64,000 nt of DNA. It comes from Verrucomicrobiaceae bacterium (GTDB lineage: Bacteria; Verrucomicrobiota; Verrucomicrobiia; Verrucomicrobiales; Verrucomicrobiaceae). The notes under the pieces are model-generated. The model had not been told where the DNA came from, did not search any database, and saw nothing but the letters and a program-made list of their open reading frames with translations. Numbering within the stretch: the stretch's first letter is position 1; each line of letters starts with the position of its first letter. Made by a program: the position numbers and the translations under genes. This document shows, piece by piece, positions 34,403-42,408 of the stretch. The stretch spans positions 1 to 64,000 of the forward strand of contig JAEUHM010000061.1 in the NCBI GenBank assembly GCA_016795485.1. Direction: 5' to 3'.

Positions 34403-35029
34403 ATGCCAAGCCCTCTAGAACCAAGTGTTGTTGGCTGCAGATTTGATTCACCACAGGGTATGTGCGTTATGACTTTGCTCATGGTACTCAGGCAGTATAG
34501 GGGCCCGAGAACGAAAGCAGATGTGATCGATGCCATTAAGCTTGAAGGATGGTTTGATTTGCTGCCCGAAGATCTTCGGCGCTATCCTCAAGGGAACTCG
34601 AATGAACCTCGATGGGTCACACTGGTCTGCTGGGCAAGAAATCTGTGCGCGGACCATGGCTTGATCTCTCGTGATCAACGAGACGCTTGGGAAAGCACGA
34701 CCGAGGGAAAAAACCAGGCTGTTAAGATCAGCCAACATTTCCGGGAGAACATTGCTGATTTGAGGAAGTGCTGGTGGTGGAAGCCCGAAAAGAAACGTGA
34801 ATTAAATCCGGGCTACACACCGAGTAGCGGGGATGCCCTGCGGCCGCCATACGTCTATGAAGACTCAATTCCAATTTTCCGCAGAAGTGTGAGAGGTCGG
34901 GAGGGTAATCGTGCTTCCGACGAAAGACTCGCCAAGCTATTGGCAGAATACAGGAACCCAAACACGACCGTTGAACGACGAGATCGTTTGAGAGAAGTTT
35001 TAGAGCTGTCTTTTCCCGAAGGACCGTAA
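34403..35029 (+). CDS. Orphan protein resembling an Mrr N-terminal winged helix
   Basis: 208 residues, not confidently assigned. Residues about 20-120 resemble the Mrr_N winged-helix domain of restriction endonucleases: a helix with VLRQYRGPRTKADVIDAI, then WVTLVCWARNLCADHGLIS and a RDAWESTTEG strand equivalent to the usual W.LT..G. No Mrr nuclease core (D...QAK) follows; the C-terminus is charged and helical. The ATG at 34403 was chosen; an upstream in-frame start at 34358 is possible. The surrounding sequence (34200-34400) looks richer in A+T than its neighbours, which might mean acquisition by transfer. Nothing else is evident in the 262-bp gap before it. Confidence 0.55.
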   Translation: MPSPLEPSVVGCRFDSPQGMCVMTLLMVLRQYRGPRTKADVIDAIKLEGWFDLLPEDLRRYPQGNSNEPRWVTLVCWARNLCADHGLISRDQRDAWESTTEGKNQAVKISQHFRENIADLRKCWWWKPEKKRELNPGYTPSSGDALRPPYVYEDSIPIFRRSVRGREGNRASDERLAKLLAEYRNPNTTVERRDRLREVLELSFPEGP

Positions 35030-35183
35030 GTTGGAGTCATGGGCACTACCCTTTCCTGGTCGCATTCAGCATAATCCGTCCTCTTTCGCGCTGTTCTCTA
35101 TACCAAACAAGCGCGTCAAGTTTCGCACAATCATTGCCGTCACAGGGTTGATTCTCGAGGTTGGGCTGATCGTTTGTGGTGGG

Positions 35184-35978
35184 ATGCATTGTAAGTTTCT
35201 TGGCTCTGGGGTTCTTTTGTTTGCGTGTGGGATGCTGTCTCACGCCGCAGAGCCTTTTGAGTTGGACTTCAACCGCTACCTACAGGGCAAATACGTTTAC
35301 GAGCGGAACTGTATCGTCTGCCACGGTGCTCGTGGAGACGGGAAGGGAGAGATGGCCGCGAACTTGGTGCCGAGGCCGCGGTCGTTCCGAGAGGGGATGT
35401 TCAAGTTTCGGACTACACCAGCGGGGAAGCTACCGACGGATGATGATTTGCGTCATACGATCCGGTTTGGACTCTCAGGAACGGCGATGGGGATGTTTTC
35501 CCAACTGGCTGATGAGGATGTGGAGGCCGTGATCATGTATGTGAAGTCGTTTTCCCGTCAGTGGCGAAAGCCTGAGAACTATGGGGAGCCGATAACTGTG
35601 CCGACGGCACCAAGCTGGTTGGGCAAGCCGGAGCGGGTGAAATCGGGCGGAGTGTTGTTTGGAGTCCATTGCGCTGGCTGCCATGGACCGAGTGGAAGAG
35701 GAGATGGCCCAGCGGTGCCCGGGCTGAAGGACTTCTGGAACCATCCGGGCCGTCCGTCCGATCTGAGGCAGCCGCATTTGCGTTGCGGTGACCGTGCGGA
35801 GGACATGTACCGAGTGCTAATGACGGGCTTGAACGGTACTGCGATGGTGAGTTTTGAGGGTGTGCTTACGGCTGACCAACGCTGGGAGATTATCGGCTGG
35901 CTGTTGACGCAACGCCTGCCACCCGTTGCCACTTTGGGCGCTGGACCGCCTAGATCTGCCGGTAAACCTGTCCAATGA
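35184..35978 (+). CDS. Dihaem cytochrome c
   Basis: An exported electron carrier of 264 residues with two c-type haem sites, CIVCH (43-47) and CAGCH (163-167). Each is followed by GxGxG-type loops (GARGDGKGE, GPSGRGDGP) and a downstream Met in GTAM, a candidate axial ligand. The signal peptide is HCKFLGSGVLLFACGMLSHA. The frame is open from 35031 and contains another hydrophobic stretch before 35184, so a longer membrane-anchored form cannot be excluded. It resembles the tandem cytochrome-c domains used in periplasmic electron transfer; the partner is not in the window. Confidence 0.85.
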   Translation: MHCKFLGSGVLLFACGMLSHAAEPFELDFNRYLQGKYVYERNCIVCHGARGDGKGEMAANLVPRPRSFREGMFKFRTTPAGKLPTDDDLRHTIRFGLSGTAMGMFSQLADEDVEAVIMYVKSFSRQWRKPENYGEPITVPTAPSWLGKPERVKSGGVLFGVHCAGCHGPSGRGDGPAVPGLKDFWNHPGRPSDLRQPHLRCGDRAEDMYRVLMTGLNGTAMVSFEGVLTADQRWEIIGWLLTQRLPPVATLGAGPPRSAGKPVQ

Positions 35979-36039
35979 GGTAGGGGCGATGGAAGGATTG
36001 GCTTGGGAATCGATGGGCGATCATGTATGCTCCGGCAAA

Positions 36040-36555
36040 ATGAAGGCACTTCTTTTTGCGTTGTTGGCGGTCGCTGCGTGTGCGGCTGAGGTCAAGGATT
36101 TGAGCAATCACTTTCTGTTGAAGCACTATGTGGGGAAGTGGGAGGCTTCTGGGACGCTCAAAAATCAGCAGGGGAATGATGTAGAGATCTCTGAGGAGTG
36201 GACGGGTCGTGTGGAAGGCCCCGGTACGTTTGTGCTGGCCGGTAACCGCACGTTTAACGGGGAGACGCAGTCGTTCACCTGGACGCTGACGCATAACCCT
36301 GCCACGGACAGCTTTGAGGCGATGCTGCTAGGCCAGGATGGGAATCAATTGCGATTTGAAGCCCAGTTCTCTGAATCAGAAATGACGCTTGAGCTGAAGG
36401 CGGTGACAGGGAATGGTAATGGTTCGATCACGGTGCTGGATCGATTGAAGGGTGAATCGAAGGATGAAATTGAGAGTGAAGTGACCTTCATAGGTGATGG
36501 GGGGGAGACAACGCTTCAGGGAAAGATTCTGCACAAGCGCCTGAAGACGGCGTGA
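36040..36555 (+). CDS. Small secreted beta-rich protein
   Basis: 171 residues. The ATG at 36040 gives a signal peptide ([15 protein letters not shown]). The mature part runs [12 protein letters not shown]...[20 protein letters not shown], reminiscent of DUF1579-like or lipocalin-like beta-barrels that begin with a GxW motif; this is tentative. It starts 61 bp after the cytochrome gene and may be co-transcribed with it. Function unknown. Confidence 0.6.
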   Translation: MKALLFALLAVAACAAEVKDLSNHFLLKHYVGKWEASGTLKNQQGNDVEISEEWTGRVEGPGTFVLAGNRTFNGETQSFTWTLTHNPATDSFEAMLLGQDGNQLRFEAQFSESEMTLELKAVTGNGNGSITVLDRLKGESKDEIESEVTFIGDGGETTLQGKILHKRLKTA

Positions 36556-36637
36556 TGCTTTTGCTTGCCAAGAAGGGGATTCCTCGGAGAATCGGCGCTC
36601 GGCAGATGCCTGGGAGGCGAAGCTGAGGATTGATCAC

Positions 36638-37585
36638 ATGAAAAAAACCGCTGTTGTAACTGGCGCCGCTGGCTTCCTGGGCTCGCATTTGACGGACCGT
36701 CTGCTCGCAGAGGATTATCGTGTCATCGGCATCGACAATTTGTTAACGGGCAACACTCGTAACATTGAGCATCTGGCGGGGAACGCGGATTTTCAGTTCA
36801 TCAAGCATGATGTGACGAACTATATTTACCTGCCCGGTGCGGTGGATTTGGTCTTCCATATGGCATCTCCTGCAAGCCCTATCGATTATTTGCAGTTGCC
36901 GATTCAGACTTTGAAAGTGGGCTCGCTGGGGACTCACAATGCGCTGGGGCTGGCTAAAGCCAAAAGCGCGAGGTTCCTGCTAGCATCCACTAGCGAGTGC
37001 TATGGCGATCCGCTGGTGCATCCCCAAAAAGAAGATTACTGGGGCAATGTGAATCCGATCGGCCCTCGTGGTGTCTACGATGAAGCAAAGAGGTTCGCCG
37101 AGGCGATGACGATGGCTTACCACCGGTATCACAAAGTGGACACGAAGATCGTAAGGATTTTCAACACCTATGGACCAAGGATGAGGCTGGAAGATGGACG
37201 AGTGGTACCAGCATTTATTGGGCAGGCATTGCAGGGGCACGCGCTGACGGTTTTTGGCGATGGCAGCCAAACGAGGAGCTTTTGTTATGTGTCTGATCTG
37301 ATCGACGGGATTTTCCGGCTCTCGCAGAGCGACTATCATGAACCGGTGAACATAGGAAACCCGGCTGAGATGACGGTGATTGAGTTCGCCCGGGAGATAT
37401 TAAAAATAACCGGAATTAATGCCCCGATAGAACATCGCCCGCTGCCAGTGGATGATCCAAAAGTGAGGCAACCGGACATTTCTTTGGCACGTCGGGTGCT
37501 CGGATGGGAGCCAAAAGTCACATTCGATGTGGGTATTCGCAAAACTTTGGAATATTTTAGACACTTTCTTTCACTCCCGTCTTGA
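36638..37585 (+). CDS. UDP-glucuronate decarboxylase (UDP-xylose synthase)
   Basis: An extended SDR enzyme of 315 residues that would turn UDP-glucuronate into UDP-xylose for surface glycans. Features: NAD-binding GAAGFLG (9-15), the UXS-typical ASPASPIDY and [30 protein letters not shown], and the catalytic Tyr147-x3-Lys151 in YDEAKR. Homologues usually read SEVYGDP, so the Cys is a small oddity. A GAGG sequence about 9 bases upstream of the ATG is one of the better ribosome-binding sites here. UDP-glucuronate must come from an enzyme outside this window, since the dehydrogenase at 59456 looks GDP-mannose specific. Confidence 0.92.
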   Translation: MKKTAVVTGAAGFLGSHLTDRLLAEDYRVIGIDNLLTGNTRNIEHLAGNADFQFIKHDVTNYIYLPGAVDLVFHMASPASPIDYLQLPIQTLKVGSLGTHNALGLAKAKSARFLLASTSECYGDPLVHPQKEDYWGNVNPIGPRGVYDEAKRFAEAMTMAYHRYHKVDTKIVRIFNTYGPRMRLEDGRVVPAFIGQALQGHALTVFGDGSQTRSFCYVSDLIDGIFRLSQSDYHEPVNIGNPAEMTVIEFAREILKITGINAPIEHRPLPVDDPKVRQPDISLARRVLGWEPKVTFDVGIRKTLEYFRHFLSLPS

Positions 37586-37656
37586 TGCAGCCCCCCGAAG
37601 TCTGCTAAATCCTTTGTTGCACTGATTTTCTCAAGCGCCCTTTTCCCAAAAATCCC

Positions 37657-38271
37657 ATGAAATACTCCATAGTCGCCGCGTGTGTTGCAGCCCTGCTGTC
37701 AGGCTTCGTGTCTGCTCAAACTCCAAACCAGGAGATTCGCGTCAAGAAGGCCAAGGTGGAAGTTTCCACTCAAATGACGCCGATCATCCAAGCAGCAGGG
37801 GTGACTGAGAAGCGGTGGAAGCCAAAAACGTGGCTGGAGTTGGACACTGAGTTTGACGTAGACCTTGCGCGAGCTCTCGGGGGTGATGATGCTTCCTACG
37901 GTTCGTTGGCCATCCAATATTTTATAGCGACTTCTGGAAGGTCAAAGGACGGCAAGGTGATCGTCCTGTCGGGCACGATCAACTACATTAACATTCCTGC
38001 AGGAGAGAACCACGCGCTCGCATTTGTGACTCCAGCAGCACTGAAGCGTGCGCTGAAAAAAGAGGACGGCGGAAAAGGGGATGTAATTGCGCACGCAGTG
38101 GTGATCGGAGGAGGAGGTGCGGAGCCGCTGGCGGTCATCAACACCCAAAATGGCAAGTGGTGGGAAGACACCAATAAGTTTGAGATCCTCGACAACACGG
38201 TGATACCTAAAGCTAAGACTCCATTTACCGTGCTATGGGGTGATTACGATCTCCAATCGGAAGCGAAGTAA
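37657..38271 (+). CDS. Amuc_1102-family pilus-like protein
   Basis: 204 residues with a signal peptide (MKYSIVAACVAALLSGFVSA) and a compact beta-rich exported domain (KVIVLSGTINYINIPAG, FTVLWGDYDL). Assignment to the Amuc_1102 family of Akkermansia rests on its size, secretion signal and, above all, its place directly upstream of the Amuc_1101, 1100, 1099 and 1098 homologues. It is probably a periplasmic partner of the pilus-like complex. The intervals to its neighbours are short (71 and 68 bp), with no terminator seen. Confidence 0.75.
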   Translation: MKYSIVAACVAALLSGFVSAQTPNQEIRVKKAKVEVSTQMTPIIQAAGVTEKRWKPKTWLELDTEFDVDLARALGGDDASYGSLAIQYFIATSGRSKDGKVIVLSGTINYINIPAGENHALAFVTPAALKRALKKEDGGKGDVIAHAVVIGGGGAEPLAVINTQNGKWWEDTNKFEILDNTVIPKAKTPFTVLWGDYDLQSEAK

Positions 38272-38339
38272 CCCACAAGAGGCTCACTTAGCATCATAGA
38301 TGGCTCGGCGGGCACGTAACGAATCAATCAAAAACCTTC

Positions 38340-40202
38340 ATGGCAGATAACAAGAACCTTGTGGTGCTCAATTTGGGCTCCCAGAGAGTGGGCGGAGCCG
38401 TCTTCTCCAAAACCTCGCGTGGTGAACTCGTGCTGAAGAAGTATGAGTTCGTGGAAATGATGGGTGATCCCTCGGTGGATGCCACTCGTCTTCCACAGCT
38501 AAAAGTGGCTGTAGCAGAGCTGGCCGATAACCTAAAGCTCAAGGGGCATCAGGCTTGGTATGCTGTGGCTGGACACTTGGTGTTTTCCAGATTCGTCAAG
38601 CTGCCGCCGGTCCAAGGCGAAAGGGTGGGGCAGATTGTAGAGTTTGAGGCGCGCCAGCAGGTTCCTTTCCCGCTGAATGAAGTGGCATGGGACTACGATT
38701 TCATCACCGAAGATCCCGTGGAGAAAGAGGTGATGATTGTGGCCATGAAGATGGACGCGCTCAACGAGATCAATGATATCGTGAGCAACAACGGGGTCAA
38801 AACCGTGGGCGTGGACCTAGCCCCTACGTGTGTCTACAACGCCTTTCGCTATAGCTACCCGGATGCAGATGAACCATGCGTCATCGTTGATCTGGGAGCC
38901 CGCTCTACGAACCTGATTTTTGCTGAAGGTGAGAAGATGTTCACTCGGAACATCCTAGTGGGTGGGGCAAGTGTTACGGGTGCCATCGCCAAAGAGTTTG
39001 GCTATGGATTTGGTGACGCCGAGAATCAAAAGTGCACTCAGGGCTTTGTAGCGCTCGGTGGGACAGTTGAAGATCACGCTGATGCTGGCATCGCTGCCCT
39101 GTCCAAGGTGATCCGGAACGCGGTGACGCGTCTGCATGGTGAAGTGCTCAGGACAATCACTCACTTCCGCAGCCAGCAGGGTGGAAGTCAGCCCAAGCGA
39201 ATCTTCTTGTGTGGCGGCGGGTCTCAACTGGCCTATCTGGCGGAGTTCTTCCAAGAGAAGTTCAAGCTGCCTGTGGAAATCTTTAACCCGCTCAGAGGAG
39301 TACAACTCGCACCTGGGGTGAACGCAGAAGCCGCTGCCGCAGACGCCCATGGAATGGCGGAGATGGTTGGCTTGGCGCTCCGTTCCTCTGGCTCGTGCCC
39401 TGTGGAAGTCGAGCTTGTTCCAGATGCAGTTGAGCTCTCCCGAGACACAGCTCGTAGGGCACCAGCGCTAGTGATGGCCGGGTTGTGCACGTGGGCGATG
39501 TTTGGGGCTGGTATTGCCTATTTTAACAAAGCTGGGGAAGCGACACAGTCACGAGTAGCTGAAGTAGAAGCCAAGGTGGAGAGTCTGAAGGATCTCTCCA
39601 ACAATCTGGCTCAGATTGATGTCGAACTGAACGATCTCAAAGCTCAGAGTGCTCAATTTGAGGCTGCTGTGAACGACCGGTCCTACTGGGTAAGAATGCT
39701 GACCGATCTCAACAACAAGTTCGACAGCGATTTGCTATGGCTCACATTGATAGAGCCGTTAAAGGATGGACGGTCAATGACGCTGCCTCAGACACCAGAG
39801 GGAGCCGCCATGGGCTCTGCAACCGGCAGTGGAAACTCCTCGTTGTTCGAAACCCCACCTGCCGCAGAAGGTGCTGACGCGTTCGTCAAGCCAGCGGACC
39901 CTGCTGCAACCGGTTCTCCGCCCACCTCTGCACCAACGGGAGCCCCCCCAACGGTAGTTGCGCCGTATAGCCTGAGGATCATGGGCCTATATCGGAGAAA
40001 TGACGAAGGCCAGGAGGTTGTTTACCGTTACGCGCGTGCTCTTGCCAGTTCGGAGTTTTTTGCAGTGGAGAACATCGCCGAAAAGCTCGGGGATTATTGC
40101 AAAGCAGAATCTGGGGCAGGTGAGGAAGAGCGCTATGCTTATAAGTTTGAGCTTCGTCTGCCGCTCAAAAACCCAATGGAAATGACCCTGCAAGCGAAGT
40201 AA
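38340..40202 (+). CDS. Amuc_1101-family PilM-like protein fused to a PilN-like part
   Basis: 620 residues. Residues about 1-360 form an actin-like PilM/FtsA-type domain: NLGSQRVGGAVF at the start, FEARQQVPFPLNEVAWDY, VIVDLGARSTNL (phosphate loop 2) and FLCGGGSQL (adenosine motif). A membrane helix follows (about 378-395, LVMAGLCTWAMFGAGIAYF), then a coiled coil (VAEVEAKVESLKDLSNNLAQ) and a periplasmic C-terminal domain. Classical PilM is cytosolic and ends before such a helix, whereas PilN supplies helix, coiled coil and periplasmic fold, so this looks like a PilM-PilN fusion. A Pro/Ala/Thr-rich linker lies at about 500-540. The next gene starts six bases downstream. Confidence 0.85.
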   Translation: MADNKNLVVLNLGSQRVGGAVFSKTSRGELVLKKYEFVEMMGDPSVDATRLPQLKVAVAELADNLKLKGHQAWYAVAGHLVFSRFVKLPPVQGERVGQIVEFEARQQVPFPLNEVAWDYDFITEDPVEKEVMIVAMKMDALNEINDIVSNNGVKTVGVDLAPTCVYNAFRYSYPDADEPCVIVDLGARSTNLIFAEGEKMFTRNILVGGASVTGAIAKEFGYGFGDAENQKCTQGFVALGGTVEDHADAGIAALSKVIRNAVTRLHGEVLRTITHFRSQQGGSQPKRIFLCGGGSQLAYLAEFFQEKFKLPVEIFNPLRGVQLAPGVNAEAAAADAHGMAEMVGLALRSSGSCPVEVELVPDAVELSRDTARRAPALVMAGLCTWAMFGAGIAYFNKAGEATQSRVAEVEAKVESLKDLSNNLAQIDVELNDLKAQSAQFEAAVNDRSYWVRMLTDLNNKFDSDLLWLTLIEPLKDGRSMTLPQTPEGAAMGSATGSGNSSLFETPPAAEGADAFVKPADPAATGSPPTSAPTGAPPTVVAPYSLRIMGLYRRNDEGQEVVYRYARALASSEFFAVENIAEKLGDYCKAESGAGEEERYAYKFELRLPLKNPMEMTLQAK

Positions 40203-40207
40203 TTGAC

Positions 40208-41263
40208 ATGGACTGGATCAAAGAACACAAAACCCTTGCGGGTATCCTCGGAGTGGCCGGTGCTGGTGCGATCGGGCTAGGCGTGATGGTGTGGAACTCA
40301 TATACTGCTTATGTCGAAGGACTCGATAACTACGACACGGTATCCAAGGCTCTTGGAAGGATAGAGAGCGCGCCTCTTTACCCCAGTAAAGAGAATATGG
40401 AGAAGAAGAAGGCCATGGTGCAGCAGTTTCGTGGTGAGGTCGAAAAGCTTCAGCAGACCCTCCTCAATCTACAACCGCCGCTGAAAGACATCACTGACAC
40501 CGATTTTCAGGCAAAGTTGAAGCAACGAATGGCTGAAACTCGCGCTAAGACGGGTAGTACTGCTGAAGAGGGAGGGAAGATTCCCAAAAACTTTGCTTTT
40601 GGTTTTGATCTTTACGTCAACAGCCTGCCGCCTCAGGCGGCGGCCAAGGATTTGAATGACTACCTGGATGCCGTTGACTCGATTGTGCAAATGGCTTTGG
40701 ACAGTGGTGTTAAAAAGATCACTGCACTCTCAAGAAGCGATGTGGCTTCTGAGAAGTCCGGGGCGAGCTCTAAGGCGGCGGCACCAGATTCCGCGAGCTC
40801 ATTCATGACTGGCCAAACAACCCCGCAGCCCTCGGCGCGAGGGACTAAGTCAGCAGTTGCTGCTGCCCCCAGCGCTACCAAAGTCGTGGAGCGTAGAACA
40901 GTGAAGATCAACATGGTTGCGGACCAGCCAGCATTTCAAACTTTCATGAATGACTTGGCGAGTGCATCCAAGATGCTCCATTTCACTGTTGTCCGAGTCC
41001 TCCGTGTAGAAAATGATAAGCTCACGGGGCCGACAAAAGCTGTAGAGGATGCGCTGAACAAAGAAAACAAAAATGACACCGCATCGACTGGAGCGAGTCC
41101 AGGGGGGGCTCCCCCTGGAGGCGATCAACCTGCAGTGTCGAGTGGGCCCGAAGTACTGATTGCTCCTAAAGCCGCTCCTGCCGATGCAGTGATCGTAATG
41201 GGGGGAGAGATGCTTAATGTCTATGTAGAGATCGATATCATCAAATATATCGACAGCCCTTGA
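40208..41263 (+). CDS. Amuc_1100-family pilus-like protein (PilO position)
   Basis: 351 residues. A single membrane helix near the N-terminus (LAGILGVAGAGAIGLGVMVW) is followed by a long coiled coil (about 60-115), a linker and a beta-containing C-terminal domain (VERRTVKINMVADQPAFQTF; MLHFTVVRVLRVE). This is the layout of PilO and of Akkermansia Amuc_1100, known for activating human TLR2. The assignment depends on the layout and on flanking Amuc_1101- and 1099-like genes. It should sit in the inner membrane with its domain in the periplasm, pairing with the PilN-like part of its neighbour. Confidence 0.82.
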   Translation: MDWIKEHKTLAGILGVAGAGAIGLGVMVWNSYTAYVEGLDNYDTVSKALGRIESAPLYPSKENMEKKKAMVQQFRGEVEKLQQTLLNLQPPLKDITDTDFQAKLKQRMAETRAKTGSTAEEGGKIPKNFAFGFDLYVNSLPPQAAAKDLNDYLDAVDSIVQMALDSGVKKITALSRSDVASEKSGASSKAAAPDSASSFMTGQTTPQPSARGTKSAVAAAPSATKVVERRTVKINMVADQPAFQTFMNDLASASKMLHFTVVRVLRVENDKLTGPTKAVEDALNKENKNDTASTGASPGGAPPGGDQPAVSSGPEVLIAPKAAPADAVIVMGGEMLNVYVEIDIIKYIDSP

Positions 41264-41317
41264 TAACTCGATTGCCATAACCTGAACCAATCCAATTTAC
41301 TTTAGCCGAATACAATC

Positions 41318-42304
41318 ATGGCAAAACCTGACCAAAACTACGACAAGGTCATCTTGGGAGTTGCTGCAGCCGCATGCATTGGCGTCTGTGGATACCTTTT
41401 CTATACAAAGGGTGACTTTGATAGCCAGTTTACAACACGTCCAGTCACAAAAGGCCAAGAGTTTGGGGAGATCCCCCTCAGGCGTGTCGAGGACGCGCGG
41501 AAGCGTCTTCTAGAGGTGTTTCATTGGGAGCCGCCCATCAAGAGCAATAAACCGGTCCCTCTAAACAAATCGGTATTAATTGTCCTCAAAGAGGGTGAAC
41601 TGATCGATATGTTTCTCGAGAATCCGCCTCTTCGGGAGCCAATGACAAATGAGTACCTTCGTAAATATGAGTTAGACGCACTGGCTCCCAATGTAAGTGA
41701 ACTTGATCCGGATGGCGATGGCTTTAGTAACTTGGAAGAGTTCGTGTTGAAGACCAATCCGAAAGATAGCGATCCCACCCATAAGGACGCTGTTCCTCCA
41801 GCAAAAAATAAGATTTACTTTGTTTCCCGAGAGCAGGATGACTACAAGCTGATTCTTGGCAGTAGTTCAATGCCACTACAAGTAAGGCGGACTTTTCCTA
41901 TTCCCGCAAAAGCCGACTATGTTGAGGCACTTCCGCAGGATGTTGAGTTTGAACTAGGCAGTGTGGCTAGATTTCAAGCCCTTAACTTCACGCCGAAAAA
42001 GGTCCCTGATCCAAGGCTAGGTGAGAAGGACGTCTCCGAACTCACACTATTGGATCGATCGACCAACTCAGAAGTCGTCCTGGTTTTTCGAGAGGAGAAG
42101 AACCTAGCCAGTTACAAGGCCAAAATTCAGTTCAGGCTGAAAACCGTTCAAGAAAGAGTGGTCAAAAAAGGCGACATCTTCCGTTTTGAGGGTGTTCCAT
42201 CTTCATTCCGCCTCGAAGATGTTACTGAGACAGGTGCAACAATCTCGGAACAAGATGCTTCCGGGGCCTGGGGACAACCCTGGGCCATTTCCCCTCGCCC
42301 ATGA
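41318..42304 (+). CDS. Amuc_1099-family pilus-like protein (PilP position)
   Basis: 328 residues. An N-terminal membrane helix (VILGVAAAACIGVCGYLFY) is followed by a periplasmic part. Near residue 129, DPDGDGFSNLEEF is a calcium-binding loop of the thrombospondin type 3/dockerin kind. The C-terminal half has strands such as KAKIQFRLKTVQERVVKKGD and ends IGF-free in SEQDASGAWGQPW. By position it corresponds to the pilot or connector component between the inner-membrane complex and the secretin (PilP in pilMNOPQ), although it is longer and not clearly homologous. An ATG overlaps its stop (42301), but the secretin start is placed further on. Confidence 0.8.
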   Translation: MAKPDQNYDKVILGVAAAACIGVCGYLFYTKGDFDSQFTTRPVTKGQEFGEIPLRRVEDARKRLLEVFHWEPPIKSNKPVPLNKSVLIVLKEGELIDMFLENPPLREPMTNEYLRKYELDALAPNVSELDPDGDGFSNLEEFVLKTNPKDSDPTHKDAVPPAKNKIYFVSREQDDYKLILGSSSMPLQVRRTFPIPAKADYVEALPQDVEFELGSVARFQALNFTPKKVPDPRLGEKDVSELTLLDRSTNSEVVLVFREEKNLASYKAKIQFRLKTVQERVVKKGDIFRFEGVPSSFRLEDVTETGATISEQDASGAWGQPWAISPRP

Positions 42305-42408
42305 TAAAAATTTCATTTTTGCGCATTTTGCGCTCGCCAGTTGACCTCTTTTTACGCTATAAAAAACCCCTTCACTCTCTCCGGACATCATTCTCTCGAA
42401 GATCATCT

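Noticed and set aside
42341-42363. Promoter TTGACC...TATAAA ahead of the secretin gene
   Set aside because: The spacing is only 11 bp, and no hexamer resembling a -10 box lies at 16-18 bp.
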